This document shows positions 46,101 to 52,969 of a DNA stretch of 55,139 nt, in pieces. Positions within the stretch are counted from its first letter, which is position 1, and each line of letters opens with the position of its first letter. The position numbers and the translations under genes were made by a program. The notes below the pieces were generated by a model. It did not search any database. It was not told the DNA's origin and saw only the letters and a list, made by a program, of their open reading frames with translations. Source of the stretch: Hyphomicrobium sp. (GTDB lineage Bacteria > Pseudomonadota > Alphaproteobacteria > Rhizobiales > Hyphomicrobiaceae); NCBI GenBank assembly GCA_016716675.1, contig JADJVG010000017.1, positions 1-55,139 of the forward strand, given 5' to 3'.

Positions 46101-47243
46101 GTAGCGACCCCGAAAATCTTTGCCGATGCGTGTCAGTTCGAGGCCGAGAATTTCCGCAAAGAAGCACGATCTGCGATCGTAACAGGGCGCGATCACCGGC
46201 TTATCCGGAACGGCGGCCAGCATCTTTTTCATGTCGGCCGTGGGTGTCGGTCGCAGCGGCAGGTTGATCGCGCCGGGCAGATGACTGGTACTGAACTCAC
46301 CGGGATAGCGCACATCGACGAACACGGCGTCCTGTTCGTCAACAAGACGGTGCACGTCGGCTGTTTCAAACAGCGTCGCATTGTTGGGATAGTGGGGAAT
46401 GGCGCGGATATCATCGAGAGAGCGGACGGGGCTGTCGCCGATGCGGCGGCCCTCCGTCAGCCATTTCTCCAGTCCGCCTTTGATAAATCCGCACTCGATA
46501 CCCTTGGCGTGCAAGGCCGCGCATGTCTCGGCGCTGCGGTTGCCGTTGTGGCAGATCAACAGCGCCTTGCGCTTGGTCAGATCGATCGTGGCGGTCGGCA
46601 GATCAGGGAAACGAATCCTGGTTGCGTTCTTGAAACTGCCCATCTCGGCTTCAGCGGACTCGCGAATGTCGAGGATGACCCATGGCGTCTGACGGCCAGC
46701 CTCTACGTCGCTGACGCTCCGTTCGGCTTGGTCGGCCGAAAGGCCAAGCGGGTGTTTCGATTGATCTTTAAAGGAGACTTCGCGCAGCTCCGCGTCCAGT
46801 GTCGCGCCGGACGTGCTTTTCGCGGTGGGGCGCGTCAGCGTCGCCTCAAGCTCGGCGCGGCGTTTCGATTGGTGTTGCGTCCATTGATGGATGTTCAGAG
46901 CCAGCAGCACCACAGAGAGCACGCCGAAGACCAGTGCGAGGCGGGTCAGCATGGGCGCGTTGCCGCGACCGGCTCGGGCACCAGCAGCAATGGCCCCGCC
47001 GCCGATGATGGCCGAACCGAGCGCCGCCAATTGCGAGAGGCTGGTCAGTGAGCCAACCACCAGTTCCGGCGAGGGGATGGCCGCCGCGGAGTCACAGAGC
47101 GCCAGATAGGTCAGACCGGCAGCCGCAAGGGCCGTACCCTGATGATTGCGGTAGTGGAGCGTCCGATTTGGAGCTGCAACCCTTGGAGTGTGCTGGGTCG
47201 TAGATGTCGCGAATGCAATTGAAGATTGTAGAATTAGTATCAC
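43149..47243 (-). CDS. Rhodanese-rhodanese-YidC/Oxa1-PEP synthase-like multidomain membrane protein
   Basis: One uninterrupted 1364-residue frame with six parts. (1) Three hydrophobic segments lie at about 36-55, 62-88 and 98-117. (2) Rhodanese 1 (about 165-268) has catalytic-loop Cys231 in CHNGNRS. (3) Rhodanese 2 (about 285-388) has DVRYPGEFSTSHLPGA and Cys354 in CYDRRSC. (4) A YidC/Oxa1-type domain (about 420-605) has LISRTLILPFSIKAERD, carrying the family's groove arginine (Arg441), and several helices. (5) A PEP-synthase/PPDK N-terminal ATP-grasp domain (about 630-860) has GNKATRLAKM, VRSSGAAEDGPQSSYAGVYES and DIEWAY. (6) A long helical linker precedes a C-terminal PEP-utiliser swivel domain with the phosphohistidine motif GGWLSHMAIVARE (His1314). 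All key residues look intact. The start is a GTG behind GGGGGT and is not certain. It lies downstream of arsH on the same strand. Function unknown. Confidence 0.9.
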   Translation of the reverse strand: MILILQSSIAFATSTTQHTPRVAAPNRTLHYRNHQGTALAAAGLTYLALCDSAAAIPSPELVVGSLTSLSQLAALGSAIIGGGAIAAGARAGRGNAPMLTRLALVFGVLSVVLLALNIHQWTQHQSKRRAELEATLTRPTAKSTSGATLDAELREVSFKDQSKHPLGLSADQAERSVSDVEAGRQTPWVILDIRESAEAEMGSFKNATRIRFPDLPTATIDLTKRKALLICHNGNRSAETCAALHAKGIECGFIKGGLEKWLTEGRRIGDSPVRSLDDIRAIPHYPNNATLFETADVHRLVDEQDAVFVDVRYPGEFSTSHLPGAINLPLRPTPTADMKKMLAAVPDKPVIAPCYDRRSCFFAEILGLELTRIGKDFRGRYTLPWEYFKPSARPPHIEAWLANANKGLWTKASEALQAALATMAGHTGLPLALLVLALISRTLILPFSIKAERDHMASQRMAPELERIKAATKHDPARMSRAIQALYRANGLTPLRNMIALLFLPVLALSVDAAVVAQNDAARNLWLPSLYATDPLYILPVLFSGLLTAYIDWALVSTSRQRAACWLVLAPLLFIAGAILPSAANIYVIFSAAFLLLQRAIVTKLPQSLWAAARRRFASWRTRSLRRLGALPLADIAAADQAGNKATRLAKMRGIGLPVPNGVVLTEPLLSGYASMTERQRSRMLRKIARTLLGQRFAVRSSGAAEDGPQSSYAGVYESLLDVRRAGLDAAVTRVLASFTAERVASYSATAANRNILIQPMIDAEYAGVLFSRAPHAPGSMLVEAVKGNAEALVSGRASPSTFQFGRSSSHSIAGGEAPIAFGPLLTLARRIETLFGRPQDIEWAYAKGQFYILQARDITTVDADPISNAWFELANRPAPSAATDIVYRQTMMSELLPRPTPLSLSLMNDIWASGGSVDLALRSLGVTAEFPENSAPLLITVYGRLYCDARQEALHAPKLNRLALRRINAAGDAIVTDFNDRFKPNLLARIRLLDAVDFNAMPVSDLTSLATELRRTFVTETYVDVETINIVAQVYHDAARKALTAHGVDALAHLAGTLDTSLEQQIHAAQSLDDQGQLLAYRAALGHRAHFDYELSEPRFGEDDKRLLAAAGQFASTKNAGQLLAIGQPAALSAKLAKCVARARRFETLKEDAKHLVLRELATLRRLAVALGKKTGMETRIFHLTFDEIVHLDATNLAALNATAAERQRHRDAFRVVPPLPTALTLIDLERGPYAITDATETGGAIKGTRVSGRTAVCGRARVVSLADCETGAPIPAFRDGDIIVAPMLHPAWLPELVRSGGAVCEVGGWLSHMAIVARERGIALITGVSGLATLADGSELILEMDGRVTLAATIRETALAAE

Positions 47244-47615
47244 GCTCGAGTACCCCCGTCACATCATCAAAGGTGCGGTCGCGGTCGGTGGGCTGGCTGT
47301 AATGGCGAGAAAACATCATATTAAGTGCTCAAAACCAGCGTTGAAAACCAAAGCTCCGTAGTCATCGCCAGGTAGGCAGGCCCTGCCGACAAACGATCCG
47401 CGATCATAAAAACAATCTAAAGTTGTAGTATATAACGGCGCTCGACTTGTCCAGGCGTGATCGATGAGGTGCGTCTGGGGTGTCGCGACTGCGTGCGCAG
47501 AGTCGCGAAGCGCTGATGTCAAACGCAGGTTGGGAATGAAGCTGCGGCTATGCGGATGCTGTGGATCAGCGCGACAGATGTTGCCGATCGATTGATCGGT
47601 GCTGGCCGTGACGCG
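47244..47615. other. Intergenic region between arsH and the fusion gene
   Basis: About 370 bases separate the arsH stop from the fusion-gene start on the same strand. A 68-codon frame at 47316-47522 and a 75-codon frame at 47092-47319 show no protein-like features. The region carries the ars half-operator at 47423-47431, so it probably holds a separate promoter for the fusion gene. Confidence 0.5.
47406..47431. promoter_or_regulatory. Partial ArsR-type operator upstream of the fusion gene
   Basis: TTGTAGTAT at 47423-47431 is identical to one nine-base half of the perfect palindrome at the arsR start. The other half is degenerate (ATAAAAACAA, 47406-47415, about five of nine matches with spacing seven instead of six). 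It lies about 165-190 bases upstream of the GTG of the fusion gene. Confidence 0.4.
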
Positions 47616-48365
47616 CTACGATTTCGCTGCGGTGGCGCTTTCGACGGCAGCTTTCAAATTCACGCGCGCCGATAATTCAGCGGCCGTTTCGACGCGCTCA
47701 CTGTAGCGGTCGGTCAGGTGCTGGGAGATATCGCGCGTCAGCAGCGTGAACTTCATCAATTCTTCCATCACGTCGACGACGCGGTCGTAGTAGGCCGATG
47801 GCTTCATGCGATTGGCGTCGTCGAATTCCTGATACGCTTTGGCGACCGACGATTGATTTGGAATTGTCAGCATCCGCATCCAGCGTCCGAGAATGCGCAT
47901 TTGGTTGACGGCGTTGAACGATTGCGATCCGCCGCTCACCTGCATGACGGCCAGCGTCTTGCCTTGTGTCGGCCGCACTGCGCCGGAGTTCAGTGGGATC
48001 CAGTCGATCTGCGCTTTCAGAATGCCGCTCATGGCGCCGTGGCGCTCGGGCGAAGACCACACTTGCCCCTCGGACCAATCGACTAGGCCGCGCAGTTCTT
48101 GCACTTTGGCGTGAGTGTCGGAGGCATCATCGGGCAACGGCAGGCCGCTTGGATCAAAGATGCGTGCGTCCGCGCCGAAGTGTTCAAGCAGGCGCGCGGC
48201 CTCTTGCGCCAGCATGCGACTGTAGGAGCGTGCGCGCACGGAGCCGTAAAGAAGCAGAATGCGCGGCTTATGGGTGGAACGCAGCACGGCGCCCAAGGCC
48301 CGCGTGTCGGGCAGATGCAAGGCATCAGCGCGGACGTTCGGCAGGGAAGGATCGAGCTTAGTCAT
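47616..48365 (-). CDS. arsH: ArsH, NADPH-dependent FMN organoarsenical oxidase
   Basis: ArsH oxidises trivalent organoarsenicals to less toxic pentavalent forms, using FMN. The 249-residue protein shows the flavodoxin-like LLLYGSVRARSYSRML, a phosphate-binding loop, WSSPERHGAMSGILKAQIDWIPL and VMQVSGGSQSFNAVNQMR, all typical of ArsH. Start MTKLDPS at 48365 overlaps the arsC end by eight bases; the frame is open to 48482. It is the last gene of the arsR-acr3-arsC-arsH operon. Confidence 0.94.
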   Translation of the reverse strand: MTKLDPSLPNVRADALHLPDTRALGAVLRSTHKPRILLLYGSVRARSYSRMLAQEAARLLEHFGADARIFDPSGLPLPDDASDTHAKVQELRGLVDWSEGQVWSSPERHGAMSGILKAQIDWIPLNSGAVRPTQGKTLAVMQVSGGSQSFNAVNQMRILGRWMRMLTIPNQSSVAKAYQEFDDANRMKPSAYYDRVVDVMEELMKFTLLTRDISQHLTDRYSERVETAAELSARVNLKAAVESATAAKS

Positions 48366-48780
48366 TGCGCTCCCCTTTCGCGGAGTGGACCACCTCGCCG
48401 TCTTCCTTGGTGAAGGTGCCGATGTTGGGGTTCGGCAAAATATCGAGCACGGCTTCCGATGGACGGCAGAGCTTGGTGCCAAGGGGCGTCACAACGATCG
48501 GCCGATTGATCAGAATGGGGTTAGCGATCATCGCGTCGATCAACTGTGCGTCGGTCAGGCTCGGGTCATCGAGCCCGAGGTCGGCGTAGGGCGTTCCCTT
48601 CTGGCGGATGAGGTCGCGTGGGGCGATGCCCATTTCGGCGATCAGCGCCACAAGCGTGTCGCGCGTCGGCGGGTCCTTCAGATACTCGATGACCTGCGGG
48701 GTCTCACCCGATTGCCGGATCATGGCCAGCGTGTTGCGGGACGTTCCGCAAGCCGGGTTGTGATAGATCACGATGGTCAT
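48358..48780 (-). CDS. arsC: Arsenate reductase, glutaredoxin-dependent ArsC
   Basis: ArsC reduces arsenate to arsenite, which Acr3 then exports. The N-terminus MTIVIYHNPACGTSRNTL carries catalytic Cys11/12 in the usual place of the E. coli plasmid-type enzyme, and the arginines of the oxyanion site (LINRPIVVTP, LCRPSE) are visible. The 140 residues match the family. Its ATG overlaps the acr3 stop (ATGA), and its end overlaps arsH. Confidence 0.95.
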   Translation of the reverse strand: MTIVIYHNPACGTSRNTLAMIRQSGETPQVIEYLKDPPTRDTLVALIAEMGIAPRDLIRQKGTPYADLGLDDPSLTDAQLIDAMIANPILINRPIVVTPLGTKLCRPSEAVLDILPNPNIGTFTKEDGEVVHSAKGERND

Positions 48781-49847
48781 GGCAAAACTCCTGGCGGCTC
48801 GCATGCGATGCGGCGTTGTACGGCACTGCCGCGTTCATACCATCCGCGCGAAGCATTCACGAGTTTCACGAGCGATAGCATGACCGGCACCTCGATCAGA
48901 ACGCCGACGACTGTGGCAAGCGCCGCGCCGGAGTTGAAGCCGAACAGGCTGATGGCGGCGGCAACGGCCAGTTCGAAGAAGTTGCTGGCGCCAATCAACG
49001 CTGAGGGCGACGCGATGCAATGCGCCTCCCCGAGCGCACGGTTAAGCAGATATCCGAACCCGAAAATGAAGTACGTCTGAAGAGTGATCGGCACCGCTAG
49101 GAGCGCGATGATCAGCGGTTGATCGATGATCTGCTGACCTTGAAAGGCAAAGAGTAGAATGAGCGTCGCGAGCAGCGCCACTATCGAGATTGGCTGAAGC
49201 GTCTGCAAGAGTTGCGTCAGTGCCGCCTCTCCGCCGCGGGCTAATGTGCGCCGGCGGATCAGTTGCGCGATTACCACCGGAACGGCGATGTACAACACCA
49301 CGGACAGAACCAGCGTGTCCCAAGGCACAATGATCGCGGACAGGCCAAGCAGAAGCGCAACAATCGGCGCGAAGGCGAAGACCATGATCAGATCGTTCAG
49401 CGCAACCTGACTGAGTGCGAAGTGCGGTTCGCCTTTGGTCAGATTGCTCCAAACGAACACCATCGCCGTGCATGGCGCGGCACCGAGAAGGATGAGCCCC
49501 GCGATGTAGCTGTCGATCTGATCGGCGGGCAAATACGGGCGAAACAGCCATCCGATAAACAGCCAGCCCAACAGAGCCATAGTGAAGGGCTTGATCAACC
49601 AATTGACGGCGAGGGTGACGGTGATGCCGCGCCAATGCTGCGCAACGCCGCCGAGCGCGCCCAAATCAATCTTAATCAGCATTGGGATGATCATCAGCCA
49701 GATCAGTAGCGCCACCGGCAGGTTGACCTTGGCGACTTCAACGGAGCCGATGGCTTGCGACACGCCAGGAAAAAAATGCCCAAGCGCGATGCCAAGTACG
49801 ATACAGGCGGCGACCCAAACGGTCAGATAGCGTTCAAACGTTGACAT
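48777..49847 (-). CDS. acr3: Arsenite efflux permease Acr3
   Basis: Acr3 is an inner-membrane As(III)/H+ antiporter of the bile-acid transporter superfamily. The 356-residue protein has ten hydrophobic helices and the signature LGAAPCTAMVFVWSNL with the essential cysteine, plus SALIGASNFFELAVAAAI. I chose ATG 49847 (MSTFERYLTVWVAAC), which has AAGGG five bases upstream; an ATG at 49868 that overlaps the arsR stop (TGA/ATG) would add seven residues. It is the second gene of the operon. Confidence 0.95.
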   Translation of the reverse strand: MSTFERYLTVWVAACIVLGIALGHFFPGVSQAIGSVEVAKVNLPVALLIWLMIIPMLIKIDLGALGGVAQHWRGITVTLAVNWLIKPFTMALLGWLFIGWLFRPYLPADQIDSYIAGLILLGAAPCTAMVFVWSNLTKGEPHFALSQVALNDLIMVFAFAPIVALLLGLSAIIVPWDTLVLSVVLYIAVPVVIAQLIRRRTLARGGEAALTQLLQTLQPISIVALLATLILLFAFQGQQIIDQPLIIALLAVPITLQTYFIFGFGYLLNRALGEAHCIASPSALIGASNFFELAVAAAISLFGFNSGAALATVVGVLIEVPVMLSLVKLVNASRGWYERGSAVQRRIACEPPGVLP

Positions 49848-49864
49848 GTGACCCTTGTATTTAT

Positions 49865-50263
49865 TCATGCGTGTGAGGAGCGGCGTTTGCCGATTGGGTT
49901 TGGCGGCGGTGATGGCTCTCCTTGCTGCGGGGAACACACTTTGCGGGCAGTTTTGACGAACGAGCCACACAGGTCCGCCTGGCCTTGGCAGCAATCCTCC
50001 GTCAGATAGGTGAGTAGCTGGCGCATCGCATCAACGGCAATGGCGTAGCGGATGAAGCGGCCATCTCGCGTCGCGATCAGCAAGCCTGAACGATCGAGTT
50101 CTTTGAGATGGAACGACGCGCTCGTCGGGCCGATGCCGATTTTGTCGGCAATGTCCGATGACGCCATGCCGGATGGTCCGGCTTTCACCAGCAGGCGGAA
50201 TATGCGGATGCGATGTTCTTGCGCCAAGGCGCCGAGCATCTCGATGGCGACATGATCTTTCAT
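49865..50263 (-). CDS. arsR: ArsR-family arsenite-responsive repressor
   Basis: A 132-residue winged-helix repressor with the family core LAQEHRIRIFRLLVKAGP and the recognition helix IGPTSASFHLKELDRSGLL. The arsenic-binding residues of the classic R773 type are not in the recognition helix. Instead a cysteine group lies near the C-terminal end of the domain (Cys91, Cys92 and Cys99 in EDCCQGQADLC), like the alternative three-Cys site described for Acidithiobacillus ferrooxidans ArsR. It starts the ars operon and is immediately preceded by a perfect palindrome, so it should regulate itself. GTG 50269 is an alternative start. Confidence 0.92.
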   Translation of the reverse strand: MKDHVAIEMLGALAQEHRIRIFRLLVKAGPSGMASSDIADKIGIGPTSASFHLKELDRSGLLIATRDGRFIRYAIAVDAMRQLLTYLTEDCCQGQADLCGSFVKTARKVCSPQQGEPSPPPNPIGKRRSSHA

Positions 50264-50270
50264 GCTCACA

Positions 50271-50294
50271 ATACTACAACAATAATTGTAGTAT
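50271..50294. promoter_or_regulatory. ArsR operator, perfect inverted repeat
   Basis: ATACTACAA-N6-TTGTAGTAT forms a perfect 9-bp dyad directly in front of the arsR start. Its position so close to the start codon fits an operator that covers the arsR promoter or its transcription start. Confidence 0.8.
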
Positions 50295-50343
50295 GCAAGT
50301 GTCGTTTAGCCACAAGCGCACGGGAGAGTTGTTGCAGTCTTGT

Positions 50344-50369
50344 CCCGGAGCTTGAGGGAGAGCTCCGGG
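50344..50369. terminator. Hairpin downstream of the YeiH-family gene
   Basis: A perfect 9-bp stem CCCGGAGCT/AGCTCCGGG with an 8-base loop lies 38 bases after the stop of the YeiH-family gene, which is read on the minus strand towards arsR. No T-run follows, so it may be a weak or rho-assisted stop. Confidence 0.4.
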
Positions 50370-50407
50370 GTAGATGTGGGGGAGGTTGGACGCGTCCTCT
50401 GCCAGAC

Positions 50408-51487
50408 TTAAGTCGTCATTTTCACCAGCATGAGGCTGAAGCCGGCGATGAAGACGAACGCCGAGAGGCCGAGAAGGAATGGGCGGATACCCATCGCCTT
50501 TAGCTTGCTGATGTCCGTTTCAAGCCCCATCGCCGCAAGCGCCATGGAGAGCAGGAAAGTGGTCGCCGGCACGATCACGTCGCGCGCTTCAGACGGAATG
50601 GTCACGGCGCTGTTCACGATCGCCAGAGCGACGAATCCGAGGACGAACCAGGGCAGAGGCGGCTTGGCGTGGCTGTGCGTGTGACCATGCCGGCTCGCCT
50701 GGCGGGCGGCCATGAGACCCAGCACGATCACCGTCGGGGCCAGCATCATCACACGCGATAGCTTGGCGATGGTCGCGAATTCCCCGGCCTGCTTGCCGTC
50801 CTGGCATGCCGCAGCCACAACCTGAGCAATCTCGTGGATGGATGCACCGCTCCAAAGCCCGAAGGCCCGGGCGTTGAGATCAAACAGGGCCGGAAGCATC
50901 GGATAGACGAACATCGCGATGGAACCGAAGACGGTGACGCACGCAATCGCATAGGCCACGTCTTCGTCGCGCGCCTGCACCACCGTGTTCGTCGCGATCA
51001 CCGCAGACGCGCCGCATATCGAGGTGCCCGCCGCGATAAGCTCGGTGAGCTTGCGGTCGACGCCGATCACGCGGCCGAGCCACGTCGTGAACAGGAACGT
51101 CGCCACCAGAGTCAGGGCGATCACCGCAATCCCCGACGCGCCGACGTTGATCGCCTCCTGCGCGGTCAGTTGCAGGCCGAGCAGAATGATGGCGAAACGC
51201 AAGATCCGGCGCAGCGAGAAGGCGACGCCTGCCTTGGCGCGCGACGGCGTTCCGATGGCGTTATGGAAGATAATCCCTGCGATGATCGAAAGGATCATCG
51301 GGCTGAAAAGCGCAAGCCCCGGAAGCGCGTGCAACGCGAACCCGCCTCCGGCAATCGCAGCCGTCAAGACGAGTCCCGGCCAAACTGCCGTGGGCCTTGG
51401 GCTGGCGTGATGTCTGTCCGCCGCGAGCACCGTGTGCGGTGGGAAGATCGGTTGGGCGGACGACACACTTTGGGCGTGCACGTTCAT
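50408..51487 (-). CDS. YeiH-family putative sulfate exporter
   Basis: A 359-residue membrane protein of the YeiH/YadS family (Cons_hypoth698), annotated as putative sulfate or sulfite exporter. About ten helices are visible. Family signatures include FAIILLGLQLT, ELIAAGTSICGASAVIAT, FGLWSGASIHEIAQVVAAA and PWFVLGFVALAIVNS. A His-rich loop (RHGHTHSHAKP) lies on one side. Start ATG 51487 has AGGAG upstream. It is divergent from the LysR gene, the usual arrangement for this family. Confidence 0.88.
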   Translation of the reverse strand: MNVHAQSVSSAQPIFPPHTVLAADRHHASPRPTAVWPGLVLTAAIAGGGFALHALPGLALFSPMILSIIAGIIFHNAIGTPSRAKAGVAFSLRRILRFAIILLGLQLTAQEAINVGASGIAVIALTLVATFLFTTWLGRVIGVDRKLTELIAAGTSICGASAVIATNTVVQARDEDVAYAIACVTVFGSIAMFVYPMLPALFDLNARAFGLWSGASIHEIAQVVAAACQDGKQAGEFATIAKLSRVMMLAPTVIVLGLMAARQASRHGHTHSHAKPPLPWFVLGFVALAIVNSAVTIPSEARDVIVPATTFLLSMALAAMGLETDISKLKAMGIRPFLLGLSAFVFIAGFSLMLVKMTT

Positions 51488-51672
51488 GACGGACGGCTCC
51501 TCAGTCTTATGCCCTCGGCGGGGCGTGTTCGATTTGTCGGCATCGTCGGGCAAGTGCGGAGCGGGCGGCCGCTCGATGCTTTAGGCCGGGAGCGCTGTGT
51601 GCGGCGGCCATGACGGTCGCCTTCCAACGCGATGTGCCCAACGGGTTGAATGGAAAGTAGGGGGAATCGAAT

Positions 51673-51692
51673 AATCATTCCAATAGATGATT
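51673..51692. promoter_or_regulatory. Inverted repeat in the YeiH-LysR divergent promoter
   Basis: AATCAT-N8-ATGATT lies 44 bases before the LysR start, in the intergenic space shared with the divergent exporter gene. The AT-rich dyad fits a LysR-type binding site. Confidence 0.55.
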
Positions 51693-51735
51693 TGGCTTGA
51701 TATGATCTGAAATTGAGATTGGTTGGGAGAGCCGC

Positions 51736-52659
51736 ATGACCTTGGAGCAGCTCCGTATTTTCGTGGCGGTGGCCGAACGCCAGCATGTGACGCAGGCCGC
51801 GCGGGCGCTCAATCTCGCGCAGTCCGCCGCAAGCCATGCGATCTCCGCCTTGGAGGAGCGCTATGACGCAAAACTCTTCGATCGTGTCGGGCGTCGCATC
51901 GAGCTGACGGAAGCAGGCCGAGCGTTTCTAGTGGAAGCCCGAACCATCCTTGCCCAGGTCGAGAGAGCGGAACTGGCGCTGAGCGAGTTCGGAAGTCTCG
52001 AGCGCGGTACCCTTTCCGTGCAAGCCAGCCAAACCATCGCGAGCTATTGGCTGCCACGTCATCTCGTCGCCTTTCGCCGCGCCCATCCGCACATCGATAT
52101 TCGACTGACGACCGGTAACACCGCTCAGGTGGCGGAGGCGATCGAGACGGGCGCTGCTGAACTGGGCTTCGTTGAGGGCGCTGTCGAGAACGCTCACCTG
52201 GTCAGCATTCCGGTGGCGCGCGACCAGCTTGTCCTCGTTGTCGGTCCCGAACATGAGTGGGCGCGGGGCGCGCCTCCAAAAAAAGCCGATCTTCTAGCGA
52301 GTGACTGGGTGCTCCGCGAACCTGGATCAGGCACTAGGTCGGTCTTTGAGGAGGCGCTTGCACAGCTCGGCATTGAACCCCGTGACCTGCGCGTTGCCAT
52401 GGAACTGCCATCCAACGAAGCCGTGAGGGCTGCGGTGGAGGCCGGGTTGGGCGCGACGGCGCTTTCGGCGTCAGTCGCTGCGCCAAGTATCGAAAGCGGA
52501 TTGCTGCATCACGTCCGTTTCAGTCTGCCACAGCGTGAGTTTCACGTGCTGAGGCATGGCCAGCGCTGTCAAAGCCGCATCGCTGACGCCTTGCTCGCAG
52601 CCATCGGTCAAGCATCTCCGGCACGCGGCTCGTCACGTCGGCGACTGCGATCAAAGTGA
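51736..52659 (+). CDS. LysR-family transcriptional regulator
   Basis: The 307-residue protein has an N-terminal LysR helix-turn-helix (MTLEQLRIFVAVAERQHVTQ, NLAQSAASHAISALEERY, LFDRVGRRIELTEAG) and a C-terminal effector-binding domain (GTLSVQASQTIASYWLPRHL, REPGSGTRSVFEEAL). Sequence style is close to the YeiE/CysB-like regulators that sit next to YeiH-family exporters. The divergent YeiH gene and the dyad between them support regulation of that gene. The effector is unknown. Confidence 0.92.
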   Translation: MTLEQLRIFVAVAERQHVTQAARALNLAQSAASHAISALEERYDAKLFDRVGRRIELTEAGRAFLVEARTILAQVERAELALSEFGSLERGTLSVQASQTIASYWLPRHLVAFRRAHPHIDIRLTTGNTAQVAEAIETGAAELGFVEGAVENAHLVSIPVARDQLVLVVGPEHEWARGAPPKKADLLASDWVLREPGSGTRSVFEEALAQLGIEPRDLRVAMELPSNEAVRAAVEAGLGATALSASVAAPSIESGLLHHVRFSLPQREFHVLRHGQRCQSRIADALLAAIGQASPARGSSRRRLRSK

Positions 52660-52969
52660 GGCTGGCGCGCTCGGCTGGATGAAGAGCCACTGTGCCGTCA
52701 GAGACAACGGCGATGACATTCTCTACAAAATCAAACGCAGGCTCGAATGGTCTCAGCCGGTTACATCGCAGATAGGTCGTTGGTGTGGACCGCTGAATCT
52801 CTGTCTATGCAATACTGCTATAAAGCTGCATTTGCCGCGCATGTTTTTGGTTGCCTAATGCACTTTCGTTCATTAGCCTGACGCGATGCACGGATATGAC
52901 GGCTGTAGAATTTAGAATTTGGTACGACGGGTCGTTGTGCGGCAGCCTTGGAAAGAGGGCGGTTGCTGG
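52660..52969. other. Intergenic region upstream of the cbb3 oxidase operon
   Basis: About 310 bases without a convincing gene. It should carry the ccoN promoter. An inverted repeat CTAATG-N10-CATTAG lies at 52855-52876, some 95 bases upstream of the start. I did not find a clear FNR-type TTGAT-N4-ATCAA box. Confidence 0.45.

Noticed and set aside
47092..47522. Short minus-strand ORFs in front of the fusion gene as small ars-associated proteins
   Set aside because: Composition is not protein-like, and the frames run through the fusion-gene start and the operator half-site.
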